Source: Candidatus Collinsella stercoripullorum | GTDB lineage: Bacteria > Actinomycetota > Coriobacteriia > Coriobacteriales > Coriobacteriaceae | Length of the DNA stretch: 46,433 bases | Reading direction: 5' to 3' | Assembly: GCA_019117005.1 (NCBI GenBank) | Contig: DXAO01000039.1 | Span: forward strand, 1-46,433 | In this document: positions 33,179-40,859 of the stretch, piece after piece | How positions within the stretch are numbered: position 1 is the stretch's first letter | Layout: the number at the start of each line of letters is the position of its first letter | Program-made: the position numbers and the translations under genes | Notes under the pieces: generated by a model | Database searches by the model: none | What the model was told of the DNA's origin: nothing | The model's input: only the letters and a program-made list of their open reading frames with translations

Positions 33179-34068
33179 TAGAGATCCTCCTCCCCGATGA
33201 GACCGGAAGCCTTAGCCAGCATGATCGTGCGCTCGGCGCGCGTGATGATGGGCTTGTCGACCATCTTGCCGCGGACGGTGATGACGCCGAGGCCCTTCTC
33301 CTCCGCCTCGCGGGCGGCCCAGACGATCTCCTTGGCCTTCTGGATCTCCTTCTCCGTGGGCGCGTAGACGTCGTTGACCACGGGGATCTGGCGCGGGTTG
33401 ATGACGGACTTGCCGTCGAAGCCGAGGGTCTTGATGTGCTCGACCTCGGCGCGGAAGCCGTCCATGTTGTCGACGTCGGAGTAGACCGTGTCGACGGCGG
33501 CGATGCCGGTGGCGCGCGCCGCGTGCAGGATCATCTCGCGCGCGAAATACAGCTGCATGTTGTCGCCGTAGGCGCGCTGGGTCTTGAGGTTGGTGACGTA
33601 GTCCTCGGCACCCAGGGCGATGCCGCAGACGCGCGGGGAGGCCTGGGCGATGGACAGCGCGTTCAGGACGCCCTCGGCGCTCTCGATGGCGGCGAAGATG
33701 CCCGTGGAGCCGACCTCGCGGCCGCAGGCGCGCTCGACCTCGGTGATGACCTCGTCCGCATCGATGACGTCCTGGGCGCACTCGGTCTTGGGAAGGCGGA
33801 TCACGTCGACGCCGGCGCGGACGACCGCGTCGATGTCGAGCTTACCGACCGTGTTCAGGTCGTTGATGCGCACGATGGTCTCGGTATCGCCGTAATCGAA
33901 GGTCTTGAGCGCGAAGTGCACCAGCGCGCGGGCGGTGTCCTTCTCGGCGAGGGAGACGGCGTCCTCGAGGTCGAACATGAGCGAGTCCGCGCCGTACAGA
34001 CCGGCGTCGCGGAGCATTGCCGGGTTGGCACCCGGCATGAACATCATGGTTCTCCTTAGGCGTTCCAT
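33178..34068 (-). CDS. citE: Citrate lyase beta subunit (set 1)
   Basis: Citryl-ACP lyase, which splits citryl-ACP into oxaloacetate and acetyl-ACP. The 296-residue TIM barrel has [32 protein letters not shown] (metal-binding acid), [23 protein letters not shown] and [12 protein letters not shown], as in HpcH/HpaI-type CitE. I keep the start at 34068 because [10 protein letters not shown] matches the family and GGAGATCGACGC precedes it, even though AGGAGA also lies before the internal Met-Met pair. It overlaps citD by 13 bases and citF by one. Confidence 0.96.
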   Translation of the reverse strand: MERLRRTMMFMPGANPAMLRDAGLYGADSLMFDLEDAVSLAEKDTARALVHFALKTFDYGDTETIVRINDLNTVGKLDIDAVVRAGVDVIRLPKTECAQDVIDADEVITEVERACGREVGSTGIFAAIESAEGVLNALSIAQASPRVCGIALGAEDYVTNLKTQRAYGDNMQLYFAREMILHAARATGIAAVDTVYSDVDNMDGFRAEVEHIKTLGFDGKSVINPRQIPVVNDVYAPTEKEIQKAKEIVWAAREAEEKGLGVITVRGKMVDKPIITRAERTIMLAKASGLIGEEDL

Positions 34069-34367
34069 GCGTCGATCTCCTTCCAGTCGTACTCGCCGGC
34101 AGTGCCCGCGGCGCGGTAGGCGGCCGCGATGGTGCGGGCCTGGACGGTGCAGTCCAGGGCGCCCTTGTCGACGGCGGTCACCTTGACGCCCGTGACCCCG
34201 AGGTTCTTCAGGGTCTCGGCGATGACCGAGCGGATCTGGTCGCCGAAGGCCTTCTCGACGCTGCTGTCGAGGGTGATCTCGACGGCATCGCCGCCGACCG
34301 GATCGATGGTGACCATGATGTCACTCGATTCCGTGGTCCCCGCAACAGCCTGTTGCTTCAGTTCCAT
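34056..34367 (-). CDS. citD: Citrate lyase acyl carrier protein (set 1)
   Basis: Small carrier subunit bearing 2'-(5''-phosphoribosyl)-3'-dephospho-CoA. With the start at 34367 the protein has 103 residues and reads [18 protein letters not shown], which puts the modified serine at S14 as in known CitD. GGAGTGA lies eight bases upstream. A second in-frame ATG at 34409 has a stronger site (GAAGGAGAAGG) and would add 14 residues ([14 protein letters not shown]); both may be used. The 357-base gap upstream separates it from oadG. Confidence 0.92.
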   Translation of the reverse strand: MELKQQAVAGTTESSDIMVTIDPVGGDAVEITLDSSVEKAFGDQIRSVIAETLKNLGVTGVKVTAVDKGALDCTVQARTIAAAYRAAGTAGEYDWKEIDAWNA

Positions 34368-34409
34368 GTTTGGATCACTCCAATCCCGGGCGCAGGTCGT
34401 GCGCCCCAT

Positions 34410-34724
34410 GAACCTTCTCCTTCAAATACACCGAGGGCGCACGCCCCTCTCGATGCGCGTGCGGCTCGTTGAGCATCGACCGCCTGCACCGCATCCACCC
34501 GGTCGCGCCGCCTCGTCGGCGGGACGTCCGGATCGGTCACCCGAAGTCGGAAGCAGCCCCCTCCCCGCAGCGCGGCTGCACCCGGCCGCAGGGAAGGTCG
34601 TTGCCGGCACAGCGCGCCCGTACGGGTGCGCGCATGCCACAAAGGAGATGGCGGCAGGGCCGCCGCGCACGGACGGGGGCGCGCCCGTCCGTGCGAATCG
34701 ATGGCGAATAGGGTCACGTAGCGC
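34410..34724 (-). other. Long gap inside the citrate operon, with hairpin
   Basis: About 315 bases between oadG and citD without a supported gene. A perfect 12-base stem, CGCACGGACGGG with its complement, lies at 34666-34695 with a six-base loop, about 30 bases after the oadG stop. It has no T-run. It may mark a partial terminator or an RNA processing site that sets different levels for the pump and the lyase. Confidence 0.5.
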
Positions 34725-34862
34725 TTACTGGGCGTCCTTGTCCGCGGGGAACAGGCGCATGAGCGCCATGGACACCAGGTAGATGATGATCATGACGACG
34801 AAGATGCCGCCCCAGCCGAGGGCCAGGATCAGCAGCGACTCCGAAAGGATCGCGGTAGACAT
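34725..34862 (-). CDS. OadG-like small membrane subunit, 45 residues
   Basis: A very short gene. The protein has a polar start (MSTAILSES), one membrane helix with GWGGIFVVMIIIYLVSMAL and a short charged end (RLFPADKDAQ). The GWGGIFVV then YLVSMALMRLFP pattern is that of gamma-type subunits of sodium-pumping decarboxylases, which tie the carboxyltransferase to the membrane beta subunit. It lacks the longer soluble tail of classical OadG. AAAGGAGG lies nine bases before the ATG at 34862. It starts 18 bases after oadB. Confidence 0.8.
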   Translation of the reverse strand: MSTAILSESLLILALGWGGIFVVMIIIYLVSMALMRLFPADKDAQ

Positions 34863-34880
34863 ACGCTGCATCCTCCTTTC

Positions 34881-36026
34881 TTACATGAGGCCGGGGACGA
34901 TGCCGAGGATCAGGCCGCCCGCGACGACGGACGCGATCTGGCCTGCGACGTTGGAGCCGGCGGCCTGCATGAGGATGAAGTTGCCGGGATCCTCCTCGGT
35001 GGCGAGCTTCTGGATGACGCGGGAGCTCATGGGGAACGCCGAGATGCCCGAGGCGCCGATCATGGGGTTGATCTTCTCCTTGCGGAACAGGTTCAGGACC
35101 TTGGCGAACATGACGCCGCCGACGGTGTCCATCACGAAGCCCACGAGGCCGAGGCCCATGACGATGAGGGTGTCGACCTGCAGGAACTCACCGGCCTGCA
35201 TGCGCACCGAGACGCACAGGCCGAGCAGGATGGAGATCAGGTTGACGAGCTCGTTCTGGGCGGACATGGCCAGGTTGTCGAGCACGCCGCACTCGCGCAG
35301 CAGGTTGCCGAACATCAGGAAGCCGACGAGCGGCAGGGAGGCCGGGGCGATGAGGCCGGCGACGACGCAGATGACGATCGGGAAGATGATCTTGGCCGTC
35401 TGGGACACCGAGCCGGGCTTGTACTGCATGCGGATCATGCGCTCTTTCTTGGTGGTCACGGCCTTGATGGCGATCGGCTGGATGATGGGCACGAGCGCCA
35501 TGTAGGAGTAGGCCGCCACCATGATGGCGCCGAGGTACTTGGAGTTGAGCGAGTTCGCCACGAAGATCGAGGTCGGGCCGTCGGCGGCGGCGATGATGCC
35601 GGTGGAGGCGGCGTCGGCCAGGTTGAAGCCGAGCAGGCCGGCCACGATGATGACGAAGAAGATGCCGAACTGCGCCGCGGCGCCGAACAGCAGCAGGAAC
35701 GGGTTCGCCAGCAGGGGGCCGAAGTCGATCATCGCGCCGATGCCGATGAACAGCAGCAGCGGGAAGAGCTCGGTGTCGATGCCCATGTCGAACAGGATCT
35801 GGAACGGGCCGGGCTCCCCGCCGGTCAGCAGCACGCCGGAATCGGGGATGTTCACGAGAATGGTGCCGAGGCCCATGGGCACCAGCAGGGTGGGCTCGTA
35901 GCCCTTCTTGATACCCAGGTACATGAGCACGACGCCCACGAGCATCATGACGATGCGACCGGGCTCGGCACCGAGGCCGATCACGCCGGCGGTCAGGACG
36001 TCAGCCGCTTGAGTCAGTACATCCAA
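34881..36026 (-). CDS. oadB: Oxaloacetate decarboxylase beta subunit (sodium pump)
   Basis: Membrane subunit that decarboxylates carboxy-biotin and exports Na+. The 381-residue protein has the family's nine-helix layout, FIGIGAMIDFGPLLANP, the essential acid in GIIAAADGPTSIF (D149), and GASGISAFPMSSRV near the end. The start is a TTG at 36026, supported by TAGGAGAGG eight or so bases upstream; no ATG or GTG matches the family start better. It sits between the biotin carrier and the small gamma-type subunit. Confidence 0.95.
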   Translation of the reverse strand: MDVLTQAADVLTAGVIGLGAEPGRIVMMLVGVVLMYLGIKKGYEPTLLVPMGLGTILVNIPDSGVLLTGGEPGPFQILFDMGIDTELFPLLLFIGIGAMIDFGPLLANPFLLLFGAAAQFGIFFVIIVAGLLGFNLADAASTGIIAAADGPTSIFVANSLNSKYLGAIMVAAYSYMALVPIIQPIAIKAVTTKKERMIRMQYKPGSVSQTAKIIFPIVICVVAGLIAPASLPLVGFLMFGNLLRECGVLDNLAMSAQNELVNLISILLGLCVSVRMQAGEFLQVDTLIVMGLGLVGFVMDTVGGVMFAKVLNLFRKEKINPMIGASGISAFPMSSRVIQKLATEEDPGNFILMQAAGSNVAGQIASVVAGGLILGIVPGLM

Positions 36027-36133
36027 TGGTCAATCCTCTCCTATGGATACAACGGACGCGCGCCGCCTGGGGCGCGCTATGCCGATCGGGGCGGCGCGTC
36101 CCATGCGGACCCGCCGCCCCGCTTGGCGCGAAG

Positions 36134-36553
36134 CTAGGCGATGCTGAAGAGCTCGTCGCCGGGGTTCACCATGTCGCCCTTGGACACGGCGATGGAGGCG
36201 ATGGTGCCGTCGGACTCGGCGATGATCTGGTTCTCCATCTTCATGGCCTCGAGCACCATGACCGGGTCGCCGGAGGAGACCTTGTCGCCGACCTTCACCT
36301 GGACGTCGACGATCTTGCCGGGCATGGGGGCCGTCTGCACGCTGGCGCCGGCGGGCGCGGGCGCGGTCGGGGCGGCCGGGGCCGGAGCGGGCGCGGGCTC
36401 GGCGGCGGGAGCCGGAGCGGGAGCCGCGGCGGGCGCGGGGGCCGGTGCGGGCGCGGCCACGGCGTCGGCGGGCGTCGGCGTCGGGGCGCCGATCTCCTCC
36501 ATCTCCACCATGTACTGGGTGCCGTCGATAGAGATCTTGAATTTACGCAGCAT
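36134..36553 (-). CDS. Biotin carrier protein of the decarboxylase
   Basis: Free-standing 139-residue biotin carrier that shuttles CO2 from OadA to OadB. N-terminal FKISIDGTQYMVEMEE is the usual swinging-arm start, followed by a Pro/Ala linker (about 22-70) and a biotinyl domain with the biotin site EAMKMEN (K105). It supplies the domain missing from OadA here, as in glutaconyl-CoA or methylmalonyl-CoA decarboxylases (GcdC/MmdC). The ATG at 36553 has GGAGGAAGACC upstream and overlaps the previous gene by 11 bases. birA (7364-8209) should biotinylate it. Confidence 0.94.
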   Translation of the reverse strand: MLRKFKISIDGTQYMVEMEEIGAPTPTPADAVAAPAPAPAPAAAPAPAPAAEPAPAPAPAAPTAPAPAGASVQTAPMPGKIVDVQVKVGDKVSSGDPVMVLEAMKMENQIIAESDGTIASIAVSKGDMVNPGDELFSIA

Positions 36554-36914
36554 GGTCTTCCTCCGTTACCTTCTTATAGATGTTCTTGACGACGAACTGA
36601 CTGGTTTCCATCGAACCGGCGGCGATGGCCGACGCGATGCACGAGACGAGCCGGTGCTCGGGGTTGACCGCGCTCACGCGGCGCACCACCATCTGGCTCT
36701 CGGGACGGTCGCCGGCGGCGATGGCCGTCGCGGCCACCACGACGGTGCGGTGCTCGGCGGCATCGACCGGGACGAACGGCGCGACCGGCTCCCACTCGTC
36801 CCGAGGCTGCACCGGCGCCGCGACCTCGGCGGCGTCCGCCGCGGACGGGGCCGCCGCGGGCCTCGCCTCGTCGGGATCGGCGTTGCGGTGACGCAGCCAA
36901 TCAAAGAAGCCCAT
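36543..36914 (-). CDS. Tandem-repeat protein of the decarboxylase operon, possible accessory subunit
   Basis: A 123-residue soluble protein heading the operon. After a short MGFFDWLRHRN start and an Ala/Pro linker it carries two similar units: 53-80 (AEHRTVVVAATAIAAG ... MVVRRV) and 85-115 (PEHRLVSCIASAIAAG ... FVVKNIYKKV). The unit looks like the soluble tail (IAAAIAA ... VVRSIRR type) that follows the membrane helix in gamma/delta subunits of related sodium pumps. Here the helix is absent and is instead encoded by the tiny gene at 34725-34862, so the classical subunit may be split. Start at 36914 follows GAGGGGAAG. The repeat is clear; the role is inference. Confidence 0.7.
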   Translation of the reverse strand: MGFFDWLRHRNADPDEARPAAAPSAADAAEVAAPVQPRDEWEPVAPFVPVDAAEHRTVVVAATAIAAGDRPESQMVVRRVSAVNPEHRLVSCIASAIAAGSMETSQFVVKNIYKKVTEEDHAA

Positions 36915-37425
36915 TCACTCACTTCCCCTCGGTTATCCCGGCAATCGGACGCGATTGCCACGTATCCGTGCCTACGATTCATGGCCTCTACTTTATATTC
37001 GTACATATTGGACTGATTGCACTTTCGTTGTTCGCTGGCGAGCACGCGTGTCTTTCTGCTGTCTCACCCCTCTTACGCTTGCGTTTTCCTGTTCAGATTC
37101 TAGTAATCGAGGGCTTTTGCGGCCAAAAGCCGCCGATATCGCACGAACCCACCTCCGGTGAACGGTAGGAATCGAGGTGGTAAACGGTCCCCCGATAATC
37201 CAACCCCCTTTCCAGAACTGCGGTCCACTTCCGCTACCTGCGACTTTATGAATCCCTAGGACACCGGTTGTATTTCTCGTGTTCCAAACGTGTGCCCTTT
37301 GCGTATTTTTCGTAAGCAAGGCGCTATCGTTTCGCCCGAGCATCGGCCGCCTGCGATCGCTGCACTGTCGCAAGCCGCCGCGTACTGTCGGTTTCTATTG
37401 GAAAAGGGAAAGGGAAGGGAAGATT
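36915..37425. promoter_or_regulatory. Divergent control region, decarboxylase/citrate lyase operon and citM
   Basis: 511 bases, AT-richer than the flanks. A perfect palindrome GGCAATCG-GACG-CGATTGCC lies at 36940-36959, between the putative start of the minus-strand operon and its first gene; it could be an operator or an RNA hairpin. Around 36990, read on the minus strand, AATATAAAG gives a -10-like box. No convincing plus-strand promoter was picked out for citM. The GntR protein at 39015-39716 is the obvious candidate regulator. Confidence 0.5.
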
Positions 37426-38796
37426 ATGGTTATCACCATACTCGGATGGCTCATGATCGCGGTCTTCATGTTCGTGGTCATGACCAAGAAGCTGTCCCCG
37501 CTCGTCGCCCTCTGCTCGATTCCGCTCGTCTTCGCGCTCATCATGCTGATCGCGACGGGCAACATCTCGCAGTGGACGCTTCTGGGCGACTGGGTCATGA
37601 ACGGCCTGGGCACCACCGCGAACACGGGCATCCTGCTTCTGTTCGCCATCCTGTACTTCTCGATCATGCTCGATGCCGGTCTGTTCGACCCCATCACCAA
37701 GAAGATGATCGAGTTCGCGAAGGGCGACCCGATGAAGGTCCTCATCGCAACCTCGGTCGTCGCGGCCGCCATCTCCATGAACGGCGACGGCACCACCACC
37801 ACGCTGGTGTGCTGCGCGGCGTTCCTGCCCATCTACGAGAAGCTGGGCATGAAGAAGATGAACCTGGCCGTCCTGGTCATCCTTCAGAACACGGTCATGA
37901 ACCTGCTGCCCTGGGGCGGCCCCACGGCCCGCGCCATGGCGGTCACCAACGTCGGCGGCGACATCCTGAGCTACCTCATGCCGGGCATGATCATCTCCGT
38001 CATCTTCAACATCGTGGTCGTCGCCCGCTACATGGGCAAGAAGGAGCGCGAGCGCCTCGGTGTGCACGAGTTCACCCAGGCCGAGATCGATGAGCTCACC
38101 GCTATCGACGATCCCGACACCCTCGCCATCCGCCGTCCTCAGAACTGGGCCTTCAACGCCATCATGACCGTCGTGCTCATCGCATGGCTCGTCGCCGGCT
38201 CGTTCATCGAGGCCATCTCCCTGCCCAACCAGATGCTCTTCATCGTGGGTACCATCCTCGCCCTGCTCGTGAACTACCCGAACCTCAAGGACCAGTCCGC
38301 CCGTATCGGTGACAACGGCGGCGACGCCGTCCAGGTCGTCATCCTGATCTTCGGCGCCGGCATCTTCATGGGCCTGTTCCAGGGCGATTCCGAGCTCGGT
38401 CTGTCCATGTCCGACGCGGTCGCGCAGTCGCTGATCACCATCATCCCGCAGCAGCTCGCGGGCTTCTGGGGCCTCATCGTCTGCCTCATCTCCGCGCCCG
38501 GCACGTTCTTCATCTCGAACGACGGCTTCTACTTCGGCGTCATGCCCGCCATCGCCGAGGCCGGCTACGCCTACGGCTTCACCGGTCTGCAGATGGCCCT
38601 CGCCTCCCTCATGGGCCAGGCGTTCCACCTGCTGTCCCCGCTGACCGCCTTCATCTACCTGCTCCTGCGCCTCACCGGCCAGGACCTGGGCGAGTGGCAG
38701 CGCGCCGCGGGCAAGTGGGCCGCGTGCATCTTCGTGATCTTCGTCGTCACGATCATGGCCACCGGCGCCATCCCGCTGTACATCCCGCAGGCCTAA
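37426..38796 (+). CDS. citM: CitMHS-family citrate transporter
   Basis: A 456-residue membrane protein with about 12 helices. It matches the CitMHS family (metal-citrate:proton symporters of the CitM/CitH type): start MVITILGWLMIAVFMFVVM, MNGDGTTTTLVCCAAFLPIY, LLPWGGPTARAMAV, and the C-terminal SNDGFYFGVMPAIAEAG and LLSPLTAFIYLLL. It would bring citrate with a bound metal ion into the cell for the lyases. The ATG at 37426 follows GGGAAGGGAAGATT; the upstream open frame lacks a site. It ends at a terminator and diverges from the decarboxylase operon. Confidence 0.95.
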   Translation: MVITILGWLMIAVFMFVVMTKKLSPLVALCSIPLVFALIMLIATGNISQWTLLGDWVMNGLGTTANTGILLLFAILYFSIMLDAGLFDPITKKMIEFAKGDPMKVLIATSVVAAAISMNGDGTTTTLVCCAAFLPIYEKLGMKKMNLAVLVILQNTVMNLLPWGGPTARAMAVTNVGGDILSYLMPGMIISVIFNIVVVARYMGKKERERLGVHEFTQAEIDELTAIDDPDTLAIRRPQNWAFNAIMTVVLIAWLVAGSFIEAISLPNQMLFIVGTILALLVNYPNLKDQSARIGDNGGDAVQVVILIFGAGIFMGLFQGDSELGLSMSDAVAQSLITIIPQQLAGFWGLIVCLISAPGTFFISNDGFYFGVMPAIAEAGYAYGFTGLQMALASLMGQAFHLLSPLTAFIYLLLRLTGQDLGEWQRAAGKWAACIFVIFVVTIMATGAIPLYIPQA

Positions 38797-38832
38797 GGGC
38801 TCTGCCGGTTTGACATCGGCTCCCTCTTTCCG

Positions 38833-38867
38833 AACCGCGGTCGCCTCCCCGGCGGCCGCGGTTTTCT
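38833..38867 (+). terminator. Intrinsic terminator after citM
   Basis: AACCGCGGTCGCC (38833-38845), loop TCCCC, GGCGGCCGCGGTT (38851-38863) with one G-T pair, then TTTCT. Separates citM from the GntR gene. Confidence 0.85.
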
Positions 38868-39014
38868 GTGAACCGAGCGGCACAGGACGCCCGTTCGTTT
38901 CCTAAATGGAATCTCTCGCGACACCTAATCTGCCGTTCAGTACGGGAAGGGCGCGTGCCGTCCATTAGAATGACACATATGCAGCGCGCGACCGGAGCAC
39001 CTAGGAGGTATTGG

Positions 39015-39716
39015 GTGGACACTGATTCTTTGATGCTCACGCTCTGTGAGTTCCTCGACCTCTCCAAGAACGCCCCGCTCAAAGACGTGCTGCTCGCCGC
39101 GTTCCGCCAAGCGATCGCGCTCGGACGCGTCCCGGCGGGGACCGCCATCAACGAGAAGCAGCTCGCAGCGGCGCTCCACATCAGCAGAACCCCCATCCGC
39201 GCCGCCCTGGACCAGCTCGCCGACGAGCGCCTCGTCGAGCGCAAGCCCGGCAGCGGCGTGATCGTCCGCGGCATCACCCGCCGCGATGCCGACGAAGTGT
39301 TCGAGATCCGCAGCGTGCTCGAGGTCCTCGCCACCACCAAGGCCGCCCGCAACATGAGCGAGGAGGAGTTCGAGGAGCTCCGCGCCCTGCTCGAGCACGG
39401 GCAGCGCTGCAACGCCCAGGGCGACGTCGACGGCGTCATCCAGAACATGAACGACTTCAACCGCTTCATCTTCACCAAGGCGGACAGCCCCCGCCTCATG
39501 AGCATCATCGCGCCCCTGCAGGCGTACTCGAGCTACTTCCGCGACGTCTCCATCCGTCCGGAGATCCGCCGCAACCAGGCGCTCGAGGAGCACTGGGGGA
39601 TCTACCTCGCGATGCGCTTCGGCCCGGAGAGCAAGATCGAGCCGGTCGTGCGCGCGCACCTGCGTAACTCGCACGGCTTCGTGAGCAGCGAGATGACCGA
39701 CCGTGGCATCCGCTGA
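39015..39716 (+). CDS. GntR-family regulator, probably of citrate genes (CitO-like)
   Basis: A 233-residue regulator with an N-terminal winged helix (LKDVLLAAFRQAIALGR, INEKQLAAALHISRTPIRAA, RKPGSGVIVRGI) and a C-terminal FCD ligand domain (DADEVFEIRSVLEVLA to the end). GntR/FCD proteins such as CitO in Enterococcus activate citrate operons on binding citrate; the place between citM and citG supports the same job. I chose the GTG at 39015 because TAGGAGG precedes it; the open frame upstream has no site and adds a Ser/Arg-rich leader. It overlaps citG by 14 bases. Confidence 0.9.
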   Translation: MDTDSLMLTLCEFLDLSKNAPLKDVLLAAFRQAIALGRVPAGTAINEKQLAAALHISRTPIRAALDQLADERLVERKPGSGVIVRGITRRDADEVFEIRSVLEVLATTKAARNMSEEEFEELRALLEHGQRCNAQGDVDGVIQNMNDFNRFIFTKADSPRLMSIIAPLQAYSSYFRDVSIRPEIRRNQALEEHWGIYLAMRFGPESKIEPVVRAHLRNSHGFVSSEMTDRGIR

Positions 39717-40683
39717 CGGCGAGGTCGCCGCAGGGCACCTCGCGCGCCTCGCCGCCGCATCGCTCGTCGCCGAGGCGCGCCTCACCCCCAAGCCGGGCCT
39801 GGTCGACCGGCGCACCAACGGCGCGCACACCGATATGGACCTTTCGACTTTCCTCGCCAGCGCCGCCGCACTCGAGCCCTTCCTCTCCGCATACGCCGCA
39901 GCCGGGTTCCGCCTGGGCGCGGACGGCGCCGATGCCGCCGGGCTCGCGGACGAGATGCGCCGCATCGGCATCGATGCCGAGCGCGCCATGTTCGCGGCGA
40001 CGGGCGGCGTCAACACGCACAAGGGGGCGAACTTCACCTTCGCCCTCATCCTCGGGGCCGCGGGCTCCCTGCTGTCCGAGGGGCGCGGCCTGCCCCTCTC
40101 CCCCGCCGACAGCGACGAGATCCTGGACCTCGTATCCCGCATGGGAGCCTGCCTGCTCGACCACGACGTGCGCGAGCTGCTCGCGCGCTCCAGGGGCCCC
40201 GGGAGCGGCGGAGGGCTCACCAACGGCGAGCGGATCTTCCTCGAGAGCGGCATCAAGGGCATCCGCGGCGAGGCGGCGCTCGGCTACCCCCGCCTGCGCG
40301 AGCTGCTCCTGCCCTACCTGCGCGGCCGCCGGTCGGAGCTGGCGTGCGCGCCCGATGCGGGCGACGTCCTGCTGCGCGCCCTCGTCAAGCTCATGGCCGT
40401 GCTCGAGGACACCAACGTGGTGCACCGCGGCGGCATGGGGGCGCTCGCCGATCACCGCGCCTTCTGCCGCGCCCTCGACGAGCGGAACCTTCCCGAGGAC
40501 GCCCTCGTCGACGAGCTCATCGCCTACGACGGGGTGCTCATCGCGCGCAACGTGAGCCCCGGGGGCGCCGCGGACCTGCTCTCGCTCGGCATCTTCTTCG
40601 GCCTCCTCGAGGGAATCCTCAGCCTCGACGCGCTCGACTACCGCCGCGCCTGGACCTTCGAGGGCGCCCCGCCGGCCCGTTAG
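39703..40683 (+). CDS. citG: Triphosphoribosyl-dephospho-CoA synthase CitG
   Basis: Makes the precursor of the citrate lyase prosthetic group from dephospho-CoA and ATP. The 326 residues contain the CitG motifs EARLTPKPGLVDRRTNGAHT, DMDLSTFLASA, GGVNTHKGANF and EDTNVVHRGG. The start is a GTG at 39703 within the end of the GntR gene, with only a weak site (GAGATGACC), so coupling is likely. Only one citG occurs here for two lyases. Its product is used by CitX (30940-31569). Confidence 0.94.
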   Translation: MASADGEVAAGHLARLAAASLVAEARLTPKPGLVDRRTNGAHTDMDLSTFLASAAALEPFLSAYAAAGFRLGADGADAAGLADEMRRIGIDAERAMFAATGGVNTHKGANFTFALILGAAGSLLSEGRGLPLSPADSDEILDLVSRMGACLLDHDVRELLARSRGPGSGGGLTNGERIFLESGIKGIRGEAALGYPRLRELLLPYLRGRRSELACAPDAGDVLLRALVKLMAVLEDTNVVHRGGMGALADHRAFCRALDERNLPEDALVDELIAYDGVLIARNVSPGGAADLLSLGIFFGLLEGILSLDALDYRRAWTFEGAPPAR

Positions 40684-40750
40684 GCGCACCCGGGCGCGAG
40701 CCCGCCCCGAGGTCGCGTCCCGCATCGGCGGCACCCCCGCATGCGAAACA

Positions 40751-40793
40751 GCGAGGAGCCCGGCAGCCGGAGTGAAGCTGCCGGGCTCCTCGC
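40751..40793. terminator. Bidirectional hairpin between citG and citF2
   Basis: A perfect 17-base stem (40751-40767 with 40777-40793) and a nine-base loop lie between two convergent genes. Its arm holds GAGGAGCCCGGCAGC. No T-run on either side. Confidence 0.7.
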
Positions 40794-40859
40794 CCTCGTA
40801 TCCACCCGGCGGCGCCGAACGCGTGCAGGCCTGCGGCGCCGCCGGGATCGGGATGGCTG

